Source of the DNA: Shewanella sp. MR-4
Lineage (GTDB): Bacteria > Pseudomonadota > Gammaproteobacteria > Enterobacterales > Shewanellaceae
DNA: 64,000 nt
Reading direction: 5' to 3'
NCBI RefSeq assembly: GCF_000014685.1
Contig: NC_008321.1
Location: forward strand, 3,655,001 to 3,719,000
Position numbers and translations under genes: made by a program. Shown in pieces: positions 1-7,079 of the stretch (its first letter is position 1; every line of letters begins with the position of its first letter). The notes under the pieces were generated by a model, which worked only from the letters and a program-made list of their open reading frames with translations, had not been told where the DNA came from and searched no databases.

Positions 1-261
1 TTTTGGCTCAACTGTCGCCCTAAAAGCTATCTGTGAACCACAATAACGACAGAACTCCCTCTGATATTTTTGACTTGAAGCATATATAGCAGCATCACCA
101 CTTGTGTATAAAAAACCAGAAAAGGGAATCGTTAACCAAGCTACCATGGGAGCGCCATTGGCTTTCTGACAAATTTTACAATGACAAAATCCAGCATCAA
201 TTGGGATTGCATCAATTGAATATCGTAATTTTCCGCATAAGCATCCGCCATCAAGCTTCAT
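1..261 (-). CDS. GFA-family (CENP-V/GFA) zinc protein, partial
   Basis: Only the first 87 codons are inside the window; the gene runs off the left edge. Reading from the ATG at 261, the protein begins MKLDGGCLCG and carries the cysteine pattern of the GFA family (glutathione-dependent formaldehyde-activating enzyme-like proteins): CLC near residue 8, CHCKICQ near residue 32, and FCRYCG near residue 75. These cysteines bind zinc in the family. Most members have no proven reaction, so formaldehyde or glutathione chemistry is only a family label. It starts about 15 bases after an attC site and lies in the same orientation as the next cassette gene, so it is probably an integron gene cassette. 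Confidence 0.85.
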   Translation of the reverse strand, partial: MKLDGGCLCGKLRYSIDAIPIDAGFCHCKICQKANGAPMVAWLTIPFSGFLYTSGDAAIYASSQKYQREFCRYCGSQIAFRATVEPK

Positions 262-275
262 AATATGTCTCGACT

Positions 276-413
276 TAGTAACGTCCACCTAAGGGGCTGG
301 CAACGCATTACCACTAAACTCAAACACAACGGCCGTAATCACTTCGGCACAATGGGACAGGAAACGCCGCGCGTTAGCAGTTCCCCCTTGAAGCGTTTGT
401 ATTGTTATGTGCA
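276..413 (-). other. integron attC site, VCR-like
   Basis: Read on the minus strand, this stretch starts with ACATAACAATACAAACGC and ends with CAGCCCCTTAGGTGGACGTT. Between them it follows the Vibrio cholerae repeat (VCR) closely, including GTTTCCTGTCCCATTG and TTGTGTTTGAGTTTAGTGG. The 3' core is GTTACTA at 282-276, a variant of GTTRRRY. It begins a few bases after the stop of the DUF7000-like gene and ends just before the GFA gene, as attC sites do in cassette arrays. The orientation puts an integrase, if there is one, to the right, but none is seen there. Confidence 0.88.
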
Positions 414-418
414 TATTA

Positions 419-910
419 TTAGTATGCCTTCAATGTGTTAAAAATCTCCATAGACAAGCCAGAAAACACAGTGAAAATTGACTCAGATAACATCTTGGCA
501 TTGTCGAAATCGGGACTGGCAAGCATTGTAACTTCAAAGATTGACCATTCTGGCATGACATCTTGGTTCACCCACTTAATGCCTTGTAACTTTTCCCAAT
601 AACTAATCTGAACATCTTTTGTTTGTCCCAACAACCAAAGCTCGAAGCGCACCTCTTGATGGTTTAGTACGATCGCTAACTTGAGTTTGTGTTTTTTAAG
701 GAAATCGTTTTGCAAATAAAAATAAGTAAAGTCGATATAACCATGCAGTACATTTGCAACTAAGTATTCGCCTTTGTAATGTTTATCAAATTCAGTTCTG
801 AGATTTTGTACGATTCCAACAAGGCTTTGATATGTTTTTTGGAGCTCCCCATTCGCGAACGCTTTTCTGTACGCTGGAATTCGAGCATTTAAACTTTTTT
901 CATCTGGCAT
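419..910 (-). CDS. DUF7000-like cassette protein
   Basis: This 163-residue protein resembles the family I know as DUF7000. It has an N-terminal helical part (LIPxY-like NARIPAYRKAF), a central HGYIDFTYFY segment, the strand LAIVLNHQEVRFELWL, and a C-terminal PDFDN segment. No function is established and I see no catalytic motif, signal peptide or membrane segment. I place the start at 910 because AGAGGA lies at the right distance there. An upstream in-frame ATG at 940 would sit inside the attC core. It is bounded by attC sites on both sides, so it is a mobile gene cassette. Confidence 0.72.
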   Translation of the reverse strand: MPDEKSLNARIPAYRKAFANGELQKTYQSLVGIVQNLRTEFDKHYKGEYLVANVLHGYIDFTYFYLQNDFLKKHKLKLAIVLNHQEVRFELWLLGQTKDVQISYWEKLQGIKWVNQDVMPEWSIFEVTMLASPDFDNAKMLSESIFTVFSGLSMEIFNTLKAY

Positions 911-936
911 ATCCTTGTCCTCTAAACTCTGCAGGC

Positions 937-1064
937 ACATAACGCCAAATTAAGTGGTGAACAACGCCACCACCCAACCTAACGCATTCTACCGTAAACG
1001 CTAAATTTGAAGTAGAAGCAAAAGTGCCAAGCGTTGAGAATCCCTCTTAAATTGCTTGTTATAA
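937..1064 (-). other. integron attC site, V. parahaemolyticus-repeat type
   Basis: On the minus strand the site opens with TTATAACAAGCAATTTAAGA, continues through GGGATTCTCAACGCTTGGCA and closes with CACTTAATTTGGCGTTATG. That is the layout of Vibrio parahaemolyticus-type repeats, with outer arms TTATAAC/GTTATGT and a variable middle. It differs in sequence class from the VCR-like site 500 bp away, so the two cassettes probably came from different arrays. The GTTATGT core lies at 943-937, just upstream of the DUF7000-like gene. Confidence 0.85.
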
Positions 1065-1136
1065 GCCATTTGTCGCTGTAAACCAATTACTTATGGTAAC
1101 ATACTCATGTTTATCGCATATTACTTGGTTAGTTAC

Positions 1137-2048
1137 ATGGCTGATTTAACCACACTAGAAAAGAAGAAATTAGAACGCTACTTCGGTATGGAGAGCGGGT
1201 ACTTTAGTAATTTTTCCAATAACTCTCTAGAGCTATTCGTTGCGGAGCACTTAAGCATCGAGATCTATGACGAAAAGTACAACCTTGGGTCTGGTTCAAA
1301 AGCAAACAGAGTAAGAGCCTTGTGGCAACTAGAAAGCAACGATGTCATTGCGAAATTTCTCACTGCAGTCATGGAACAGGATGACTTTGAGAAAGATAAT
1401 TCTTACTCATACACTGGCAATACCAATGAGACTTTGAAACAAGAGTGCTTAGAAATTATTGCGAGACTCCAAGGAACCACACCGCAACCGCAACCGCAAC
1501 CGCAACCGCAACCGCAACCGCAACCGCAACCGCAACCGCAACCGCAAAATTCGATCACTGAACCAGCACAAGCGCAAGCATTTAATTGGTCAACACCTCC
1601 GATGAAAAAGAAAGTATTCATAGTTCATGGTCATGATGAGCTAACTAAAGAAAAGGTAGCTAGATTTATTTCCCAAGTAGGCTTAGAGCCAATTATCTTG
1701 CATGAACAAGTTAGTGGAAGCCAGACGATCATCGAAAAAATTGAACGTTACGCTGACCAAGTCTGCTTTGCTATCGTACTGTACACTCCTTGTGATAGAG
1801 GCGCGAAAGCCAGTGAAAGAACACCTATGTTCCGAGCTAGGCAGAATGTCGTTTTTGAACATGGATATTTCATCGCTAAGCTGGGACGAAGCAAAGTTAC
1901 AGCCATCGTGAAAGGTAACATAGAGCTACCAAATGACTTTAGCGGAGTGGTATACGTTCCATTCGATGAGAGTGAGGCGTGGAAACTATCACTAGCTCGT
2001 GAAATGAAAGGTGCTGGGTGCGAAATCGACCTCGCAGCCCTAGTCTAA
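1137..2048 (+). CDS. AbiJ-like N-terminal plus TIR-like nucleotide-binding effector
   Basis: The N-terminal region (about residues 1-90; LTTLEKKKLERYFGM, YDEKYNLGSGSKANRVRALW) resembles the AbiJ-type N-terminal domain found in phage-defence proteins. A Pro-Gln linker of 11 repeats follows (about residues 116-137). The C-terminal part, from KKKVFIVHGHD on, is a PF10137-type TIR-like domain with conserved HGHD, SGSQTIIEKIE, ARQNVVFEHGYF and DFSG segments. Relatives act as NAD-cleaving or nucleotide-sensing abortive-infection effectors; here that is inference. I prefer the ATG at 1137, where the domain begins; a start at 1107 would add ten hydrophobic residues. Neither has a clear ribosome site. 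It lies beside the attC array on the opposite strand. Confidence 0.82.
   Translation: MADLTTLEKKKLERYFGMESGYFSNFSNNSLELFVAEHLSIEIYDEKYNLGSGSKANRVRALWQLESNDVIAKFLTAVMEQDDFEKDNSYSYTGNTNETLKQECLEIIARLQGTTPQPQPQPQPQPQPQPQPQPQPQNSITEPAQAQAFNWSTPPMKKKVFIVHGHDELTKEKVARFISQVGLEPIILHEQVSGSQTIIEKIERYADQVCFAIVLYTPCDRGAKASERTPMFRARQNVVFEHGYFIAKLGRSKVTAIVKGNIELPNDFSGVVYVPFDESEAWKLSLAREMKGAGCEIDLAALV
1482..1547 (+). repeat. 11-copy perfect CCGCAA hexamer repeat encoding Pro-Gln
   Basis: Eleven uninterrupted copies of CCGCAA lie in frame in the TIR-like gene and encode (PQ)11. Because the unit is 6 bp, gain or loss of copies changes linker length by two residues without a frameshift. Confidence 0.97.
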
Positions 2049-2056
2049 TATGCCTA

Positions 2057-2082
2057 AAGCCAGTGGAGCTAACTACTGGCTT
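2057..2082 (+). terminator. hairpin after the TIR-like gene
   Basis: AAGCCAGT pairs with ACTGGCTT across a 10-base loop, eight bases after the stop codon. It is followed by ATTTTATT, a weak T tract, so this is a plausible but not strong terminator. Confidence 0.5.
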
Positions 2083-2096
2083 ATAACATTTTATTC

Positions 2097-2112
2097 GTGC
2101 GCATGCGCGTTT
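2097..2112. repeat. 16-bp repeat with GCGCATGCGC palindrome, copy 1
   Basis: GTGCGCATGCGCGTTT occurs here and again, identical, at 2201-2216. The core GCGCATGCGC is self-complementary. Confidence 0.8.
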
Positions 2113-2200
2113 ACCCCGTTAGACCAGTAAAAACGCGCAAGGTTAACTATCTGTATGCAAAGAACTTATCAGCTTTCTGCCAAATACTCCATCTGGAAAA

Positions 2201-2216
2201 GTGCGCATGCGCGTTT
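2201..2216. repeat. 16-bp repeat with GCGCATGCGC palindrome, copy 2
   Basis: Second identical copy of GTGCGCATGCGCGTTT, 104 bp from the first and in the same orientation. Its role is unknown. Confidence 0.8.
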
Positions 2217-2331
2217 TCCAAAGCTATTAACTAATTTGGTGTAGCTATATGAAATTGATTCTAAATGAATTTGACAATTTCAGATTGGAAAAATGCACAA
2301 ATTAATGAGTTTAAAACGTGAAAAGCGACTT

Positions 2332-2382
2332 AAAAAAGCCTTGTGACCATTTGAGCTCTTTCAAACCCAAAGGGTCACAAGG
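2332..2382 (-). terminator. rho-independent terminator of the 2393-2854 gene
   Basis: CCTTGTGACC (2339-2348) pairs with GGTCACAAGG (2373-2382). An inner TTTGA/TCAAA pairing shortens the loop. Read on the minus strand the stem is followed by CTTTTTT. Confidence 0.8.
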
Positions 2383-2392
2383 ATATTGTTTA

Positions 2393-2854
2393 TTAACTCT
2401 TCCAGACTAAACCAAGTTTTTCAGCCTCTTGCCAACTTAGCCTCTTTGAAACGATGCTATGCAAAGAGACCTCTGTTAACAGAAATACTTTTTGATTAAT
2501 TTCAGGTGGTTGAGAGTGAATAACCAGCTTGTTATTGGTATCAAGCTTAGACCATAGTTGATTGTCTACTATGTAGATGTAAGCACCTTTTAGCTCTGCG
2601 GAATACTCATCTGCCAGCAACTGTAACCATCCACTCGCCCGACGCAATCCTTCCTCACCTTCGAGTTTCGAAAGTTCAGATATCGTTTTAGCGTTCAGCG
2701 CTTGTTGAGTCGCCATTGCAACATCGAGTGCCCCTGGGTAGCTTTCTGAAAAAGGGTTAGCAAACTGACCGTCGTAGGAGCAAGCCCAACTTATTGGGCT
2801 TGCGCTAAACGAACAGACTGCTGTCAAAAAAGCAGCCATTAGTTTCATTTTCAA
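2393..2854 (-). CDS. small exported protein of unknown function
   Basis: This 153-residue protein begins with a typical signal peptide (MKMKLMAAFLTAVCSFSA, cleavage probably near SWA-CSYDG), so it should be periplasmic. The segment ACSYDGQFANPFSESYPGAL just after the signal looks like a conserved motif, but I do not recognise a named domain. Only one cysteine remains in the mature protein, and there is no catalytic signature. It lies 8 bases downstream of the alkylsulfatase gene on the same strand, ends at a clear terminator, and is probably co-transcribed with it. A link to alkyl-sulfate use is a guess from position. Confidence 0.7.
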   Translation of the reverse strand: MKMKLMAAFLTAVCSFSASPISWACSYDGQFANPFSESYPGALDVAMATQQALNAKTISELSKLEGEEGLRRASGWLQLLADEYSAELKGAYIYIVDNQLWSKLDTNNKLVIHSQPPEINQKVFLLTEVSLHSIVSKRLSWQEAEKLGLVWKS

Positions 2855-2862
2855 GCCTCTTG

Positions 2863-4818
2863 CTAAGGAGTGACAATATTGAACCAGAAATTGAAGTTAT
2901 CCAGCATTCCAACGAAATCCTTGAACACTTCTTTATCCCCATTCAATTGAATATCCCCATTCGCAATCGCTTTTTCCAAGGTGATATTACCCAGCTGCAC
3001 GTCATCCAATACTGATTTTTTCAGTGTGAGCGTCACGTTTGGTTTATCGGATTGTTTCTTAGTATGAATGAGTACTGAGTCCTCCAGATACAAGGTGTAT
3101 TTCTCATTTAAATCTGTAAAGTTCAGATTTATTGCAAAATTCTTACCTTCTGCTTTTTCGGGTAAAATACGTACCGCGAGATAATCAAACAGCATCTCAG
3201 GCGGCATATTTTTGATAATGTCGGGCGATGCAGTCTGAACTCCGCCAGCCGAAGGGGCGCCATTTCTTAACTCATAAGCACCTTGCAGGTAGACGGAGCG
3301 CCAAGGACCCGATTCGGACTGATAACCTAACTGCTCGTAAGCATCTGCCAGCAGTGCCTTGCCTTGTTGACTCTGTGGATTCGCAAAGACGACATGCTTA
3401 AGCACTTCGGCAACCCAACGATAGTTACCTTTATCGAAGTCTGCCTGCGCTTTATCAATTGCCGCTTTCTCCCCCCCCATATACTCAACGTATTTCACCG
3501 CGGCATCCGTAGGTGGCAAATTGTTCAGATCTGAGGGATTACCATCGTACCAACCCATGTAGCGTTGATAGACGGCACGACTGTTATGGCGAAGCGTTCC
3601 GTAATAGCCGCGAGTATTCCAGTTATTTTCTAATGATTTTGGCAAGGTAATGATTTCTGATATTTCTTCACCCGTGTAGCCCTGGTTCATTAAGCGTACT
3701 GTTTGGTCATGGGTATATTTATAGATGTCACGCTGCTTCTTAAAGTACTCAACAATGTCAGCATTTCCCCAAATCGGCCAATGGTGGCTTTGGAACTTGA
3801 CCTTAACGTCCCCTCCCCACATCTCAATGGTATCCTGTAAATAACCAGACCATTTCAAGGCGTCGCGAACTTGCGCGCCGCGCAACGTCAGAATGTTATG
3901 CATGGTATTGGTTGAGTTTTCGGCCATCCACAGCGCCTTTTTATCTGGAAACCAAGTGTTCATTTCCGTTGGCGCTTCGGTGCCAGGCGTATATTGGAAA
4001 ACCATTTTGACCCCATCAACCGTCATTTCATCGCCGGTTTTCTCGATGATATCCGTAGGTTCGATGAGTGTGGCTAAACCTGTTGAAGTGGTTTGGCCCA
4101 GACCACCGTTCACACCACCAAATTCATTTCGAGGCAATAAAGCGCCGTACATGAAAATTGCACGGCGTCCCATAGCATTACCGGCGATGACGTTTTCAGA
4201 AACCGCATGCTCGGTGAATCCATGCGAGGCGATAATTTTGACCTTACCGGCCTTAACGTCCTTTTCATCGACAATGCCGCGTACACCACCAAAATGGTCA
4301 ATATGACTATGGCTATAAACCACAGCCACGACGGGACGCTTACCGAGTTTTTCATTGACAAAATCTAAGGCTGCTTTAGCCGTTTCTTGGGAGATAAGAG
4401 GATCAAAGACAATCCAACCCGTTTTACCTTTGATAAAAGTGATGTTACTGAGATCATAGCCGCGGACCTGATAGATACCATCGGTGACTTCAAATAGACC
4501 ATTGATCATGTTCAGCTGTGCGTTACGCCACAGGCTTGGGTTGACACTATCAGGGGCAGGATTGTTGAGGTCGATATACTTTTTGTACTGTTCTAGATCC
4601 CAGACGACATCTCCTTGTTCGTTCTTAATGGTCACGACATCTTGTTTCGCAATAAGACCTTTCTGAGCGTTCTCAAAGTCTTTTTTATCACTAAAAGGCA
4701 AGGATTGTTTGACCGAGTTATTTGCGTCTATCGTTGCCTGAGTAGCAGGTTTTGACTCTGCCGCACTGACCCCGGAAGAAACCATCGCTGCTATAACTAA
4801 TGTTGTTACTAACTTCAT
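2863..4818 (-). CDS. secreted alkylsulfatase, SdsA1/BDS1-type metallo-beta-lactamase fold
   Basis: This exported hydrolase of 651 residues belongs to the linear primary alkylsulfatases (SdsA1, BDS1, YjcS). The family releases sulfate from SDS-like alkyl sulfates. The signal peptide is MKLVTTLVIAAMVSSGVSA. The metallo-beta-lactamase motif HSHIDH lies at about residues 170-175. The dimerisation region follows, and the C-terminal third looks like the SCP2-like sulfatase domain. The start at 4818 is chosen because AAGGAG precedes it at good spacing and the signal peptide begins there; a longer reading from 4845 adds nine unlikely residues. Released sulfate could feed the sulfur pathway nearby, but no direct link is shown. 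Confidence 0.9.
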   Translation of the reverse strand: MKLVTTLVIAAMVSSGVSAAESKPATQATIDANNSVKQSLPFSDKKDFENAQKGLIAKQDVVTIKNEQGDVVWDLEQYKKYIDLNNPAPDSVNPSLWRNAQLNMINGLFEVTDGIYQVRGYDLSNITFIKGKTGWIVFDPLISQETAKAALDFVNEKLGKRPVVAVVYSHSHIDHFGGVRGIVDEKDVKAGKVKIIASHGFTEHAVSENVIAGNAMGRRAIFMYGALLPRNEFGGVNGGLGQTTSTGLATLIEPTDIIEKTGDEMTVDGVKMVFQYTPGTEAPTEMNTWFPDKKALWMAENSTNTMHNILTLRGAQVRDALKWSGYLQDTIEMWGGDVKVKFQSHHWPIWGNADIVEYFKKQRDIYKYTHDQTVRLMNQGYTGEEISEIITLPKSLENNWNTRGYYGTLRHNSRAVYQRYMGWYDGNPSDLNNLPPTDAAVKYVEYMGGEKAAIDKAQADFDKGNYRWVAEVLKHVVFANPQSQQGKALLADAYEQLGYQSESGPWRSVYLQGAYELRNGAPSAGGVQTASPDIIKNMPPEMLFDYLAVRILPEKAEGKNFAINLNFTDLNEKYTLYLEDSVLIHTKKQSDKPNVTLTLKKSVLDDVQLGNITLEKAIANGDIQLNGDKEVFKDFVGMLDNFNFWFNIVTP

Positions 4819-5212
4819 GCAATACTCCTTATTGCTTGCTATCAAAAGAACTTAATAAGCCTAGTACATCAATGTTCTATTGCAAAAAATAGCGATATTC
4901 CTTACCTAATAATGACATATACAAGATAGAGAATAGATTCTAAGAAAATGCTTACCTTCGAGGGATTTTTACGACAGGAAAGGAGAAAGGCCATAAATTT
5001 GCTTTGGGATACATTCATCTTCATTTTTCCTTACTCGTTATTCAGCCCTGCTTTAAAAATCTGCTTTAGGCCGCACAACTTCTAATGCAAACCCTTGGCA
5101 GTTTCAAAAATATTTTGAAACTGATAGCCGTTTTGATCACATTGTTTTTTGCCTAAACCCGCTTAAAATGCTGAGGTTGAATTTGTATTCCTAGATGATT
5201 TGGAGCCGTTAC
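4819..5212. other. divergent intergenic region
   Basis: 394 bp between the alkylsulfatase (minus) and the nitroreductase (plus). It must hold both promoters. It is AT-rich near the left end. I see no strong operator or RNA structure. Confidence 0.5.
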
Positions 5213-5866
5213 ATGAGTGATTTAAGTTTTCTCGCTAAAAAGCGTTACACCACTAAGGCCTTTGATCCAACCAAGACAATTCCTGCCGACAAGATTGCCG
5301 AAATCAAAACCTTACTGCAGTTCAGCCCATCATCGACGAATTCGCAGCCTTGGCACTTTGTGCTAGCAAGCACGACAGAAGGTAAAGCCTTGATCGCAGA
5401 ATCGACCGAGAACTACGCCTTTAATACTCAAAAAATTCTTAATGCTTCCCATGTGGTAGTGCTCTGTACTCGCACTCAACTCGATGAAGCCCATTTACTG
5501 CAAGTGCTAGAGCAAGAAGCCAAAGATGGCCGTTTTGCCAATGATGAAGCCAAGCAAGCTCAGCACAATGGCCGTTCCTTCTTTGCCAATATGCACAAGA
5601 ATGAATTGAAAGATGCTCAGCATTGGATGGAAAAACAAGTCTACTTAGCACTAGGCACATTGATGTTAGGTGCGAGTGTGCTCGATATCGATGCTTGCCC
5701 TATCGAAGGTTTCGATGCGGTTAAACTCAATCAAGTCTTAGGCCTGCGCGAAAAAGGTTTCTGTGCTTCTGTCGTAGTCGCTCTAGGTTACCGCGCTGAA
5801 GAAGACTTCAACGCTAAGTTACCTAAGTCACGTTTAGCGCAAGAGATTATCTTTACCGAGATCTAA
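5213..5866 (+). CDS. NAD(P)H-dependent nitroreductase, NfsB family
   Basis: This 217-residue cytoplasmic flavoprotein of the oxygen-insensitive nitroreductase family (NfsB/NfnB type) probably binds FMN and reduces nitroaromatics and quinones with NAD(P)H. Visible family signatures are RYTTKAFD near the N terminus, the phosphate-binding FSPSSTNSQPWHF around residues 35-47, the central QVYLALGTLMLGA helix, and CPIEGFD followed by ALGYRAEED near the C terminus. The start at 5213 has GGAG seven bases upstream; an earlier in-frame ATG at 5195 does not. It is a single-gene unit closed by the terminator at 5883-5920. Confidence 0.9.
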   Translation: MSDLSFLAKKRYTTKAFDPTKTIPADKIAEIKTLLQFSPSSTNSQPWHFVLASTTEGKALIAESTENYAFNTQKILNASHVVVLCTRTQLDEAHLLQVLEQEAKDGRFANDEAKQAQHNGRSFFANMHKNELKDAQHWMEKQVYLALGTLMLGASVLDIDACPIEGFDAVKLNQVLGLREKGFCASVVVALGYRAEEDFNAKLPKSRLAQEIIFTEI

Positions 5867-5882
5867 TCTGCCCATAAATTAT

Positions 5883-5920
5883 AAAAGCCCTTGTTTTACT
5901 TAGTTAAAGCAAGGGCTTTT
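5883..5920. terminator. bidirectional-looking terminator after the nitroreductase gene
   Basis: AAAAGCCCTTG pairs with CAAGGGCTTTT over a 16-base loop, with A and T tracts on the two sides. The rest of the gap up to 6168 shows no gene or clear signal. Confidence 0.88.
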
Positions 5921-6168
5921 TATTGCCTTATTCAATTATCCCTACGACAACATAACTAGAGTGAAAACCAACCAAAGTCGGAGTGACCTCGGGGTAAATT
6001 GCTCTAGAATCCTTCTTTGCCTACACTTTTCCTCTATGGCATAGTGTATTCCAAGCTCAGTAACGACTCGTCGTCAAAATAAGATAAAAGCATTTAAAAT
6101 CTTATAGATAGTGAAACCTTACTTTTAATCACACTCGCTTGATAACAACTTAGGATGGGACAGTCAGT

Positions 6169-6813
6169 ATGCTACTCGCTAAACCTTCACTCAGTGCAGA
6201 AGCTCAATCGGCAACGCTCTCGACCACTAAGGGCGATAACCCGTTAATCTGGCCAGTGTTATCCGTGTTACAAGCCTCTAATCAAAGCTGGAAAATCCAT
6301 CACCTCGCTACCGAACTGCAAAATCGCGGGCTAATTCATCCGTTAGATGAAAACCCGGGTAATGATTTGTTTAAACGCAATTTTTTACTGATGAATGCCC
6401 TGTTCGAACTGCAAGAGATCCTGATGCCAAAGCAATGGCTGCAAGTCAAAGCGATGGAGATCCAGATTTTCCGCCTCGTGCCTTCCAACGTTAACCTATT
6501 GATAATGGAAGATACTTCCCTACGGGAATACTATCTTGACTGGAATAACTACGACACCAGTGAAAACGTAGTACGCGAATTATTGGAAGCCTTCTGGAGC
6601 AGTTATAAGAGCTATATTGGCCTGAACGTGAACTTAATGCATAAGGGCCACGCCCTGAGGGTATTCGAGTTAGATGAGAGCGCCACCCCTAGGGACATCC
6701 GCAAACAATGGCGCCGTTTAGCGCTGAAATGGCATCCCGATAGACCCGAGGGCGATGCGGCGCGTTTCCGTGAGGTCTGTGAGGCTTGGCAATCCCTGCG
6801 GGATATTGCTTAA
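6169..6813 (+). CDS. DnaJ-related protein with C-terminal J domain
   Basis: This protein has 214 residues. The N-terminal 150 residues match the DNAJ_related family (FKRNFLLMNALFELQ, LREYYLDWNNY). A C-terminal J domain follows, with the HPD tripeptide at about residues 189-191 (LALKWHPDRPEGD). A J domain stimulates the ATPase of a DnaK/Hsp70 partner; the client here is unknown. There is no signal peptide or membrane segment. Unlike DnaJ itself, the J domain sits at the C terminus and there is no zinc or Gly/Phe region. It is a stand-alone gene. Confidence 0.85.
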   Translation: MLLAKPSLSAEAQSATLSTTKGDNPLIWPVLSVLQASNQSWKIHHLATELQNRGLIHPLDENPGNDLFKRNFLLMNALFELQEILMPKQWLQVKAMEIQIFRLVPSNVNLLIMEDTSLREYYLDWNNYDTSENVVRELLEAFWSSYKSYIGLNVNLMHKGHALRVFELDESATPRDIRKQWRRLALKWHPDRPEGDAARFREVCEAWQSLRDIA

Positions 6814-7079
6814 GTTTTTCTTTTTATATCTGTGATCCCCTTTGCAGTCTGACAAAGTTCTCTGCCTAAACTCCCGCGGGATCACAGATTTAGTCCAATA
6901 TCTACCAGCTATTTCAGCGATAATTAAGCATCCCAAACTAACCTAAAACCATATACACGCTGGTATAACGCGAGCGTAACTCCAAGACTGAAATCACCTG
7001 AGCCACCTTAGTCCACTTAGGTAGGTACAGCGCATGCAATTGATGCGGTGAATTCACTCTAACCGAATTTGAGGGTTCT

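Larger units (their letters stand above)
2049..2392. other. non-coding structured stretch beside the cassette array
   Basis: No gene is seen. The stretch holds a hairpin after the TIR-like gene (2057-2082), two copies of a 16-bp repeat (2097-2112 and 2201-2216), and a 9-bp inverted repeat TGCGCGTTT/AAACGCGCA (2104-2112 with 2131-2139). A terminator for the minus-strand gene on the right is at 2332-2382. It probably marks the boundary between accessory and core DNA. Confidence 0.6.

Noticed and set aside
1403..1621. Minus-strand frame with a Cys-Gly repeat
   Set aside because: It is the reverse reading of the CCGCAA repeat inside the TIR-like gene, not a real repeat protein.
2081..2124. Possible short attC on the plus strand (TTATAAC ... 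GTTAGAC)
   Set aside because: The two cores fit, but the 44-bp length is below that of known attC sites and the inner arms do not pair. It would also be in the opposite orientation to the real sites.
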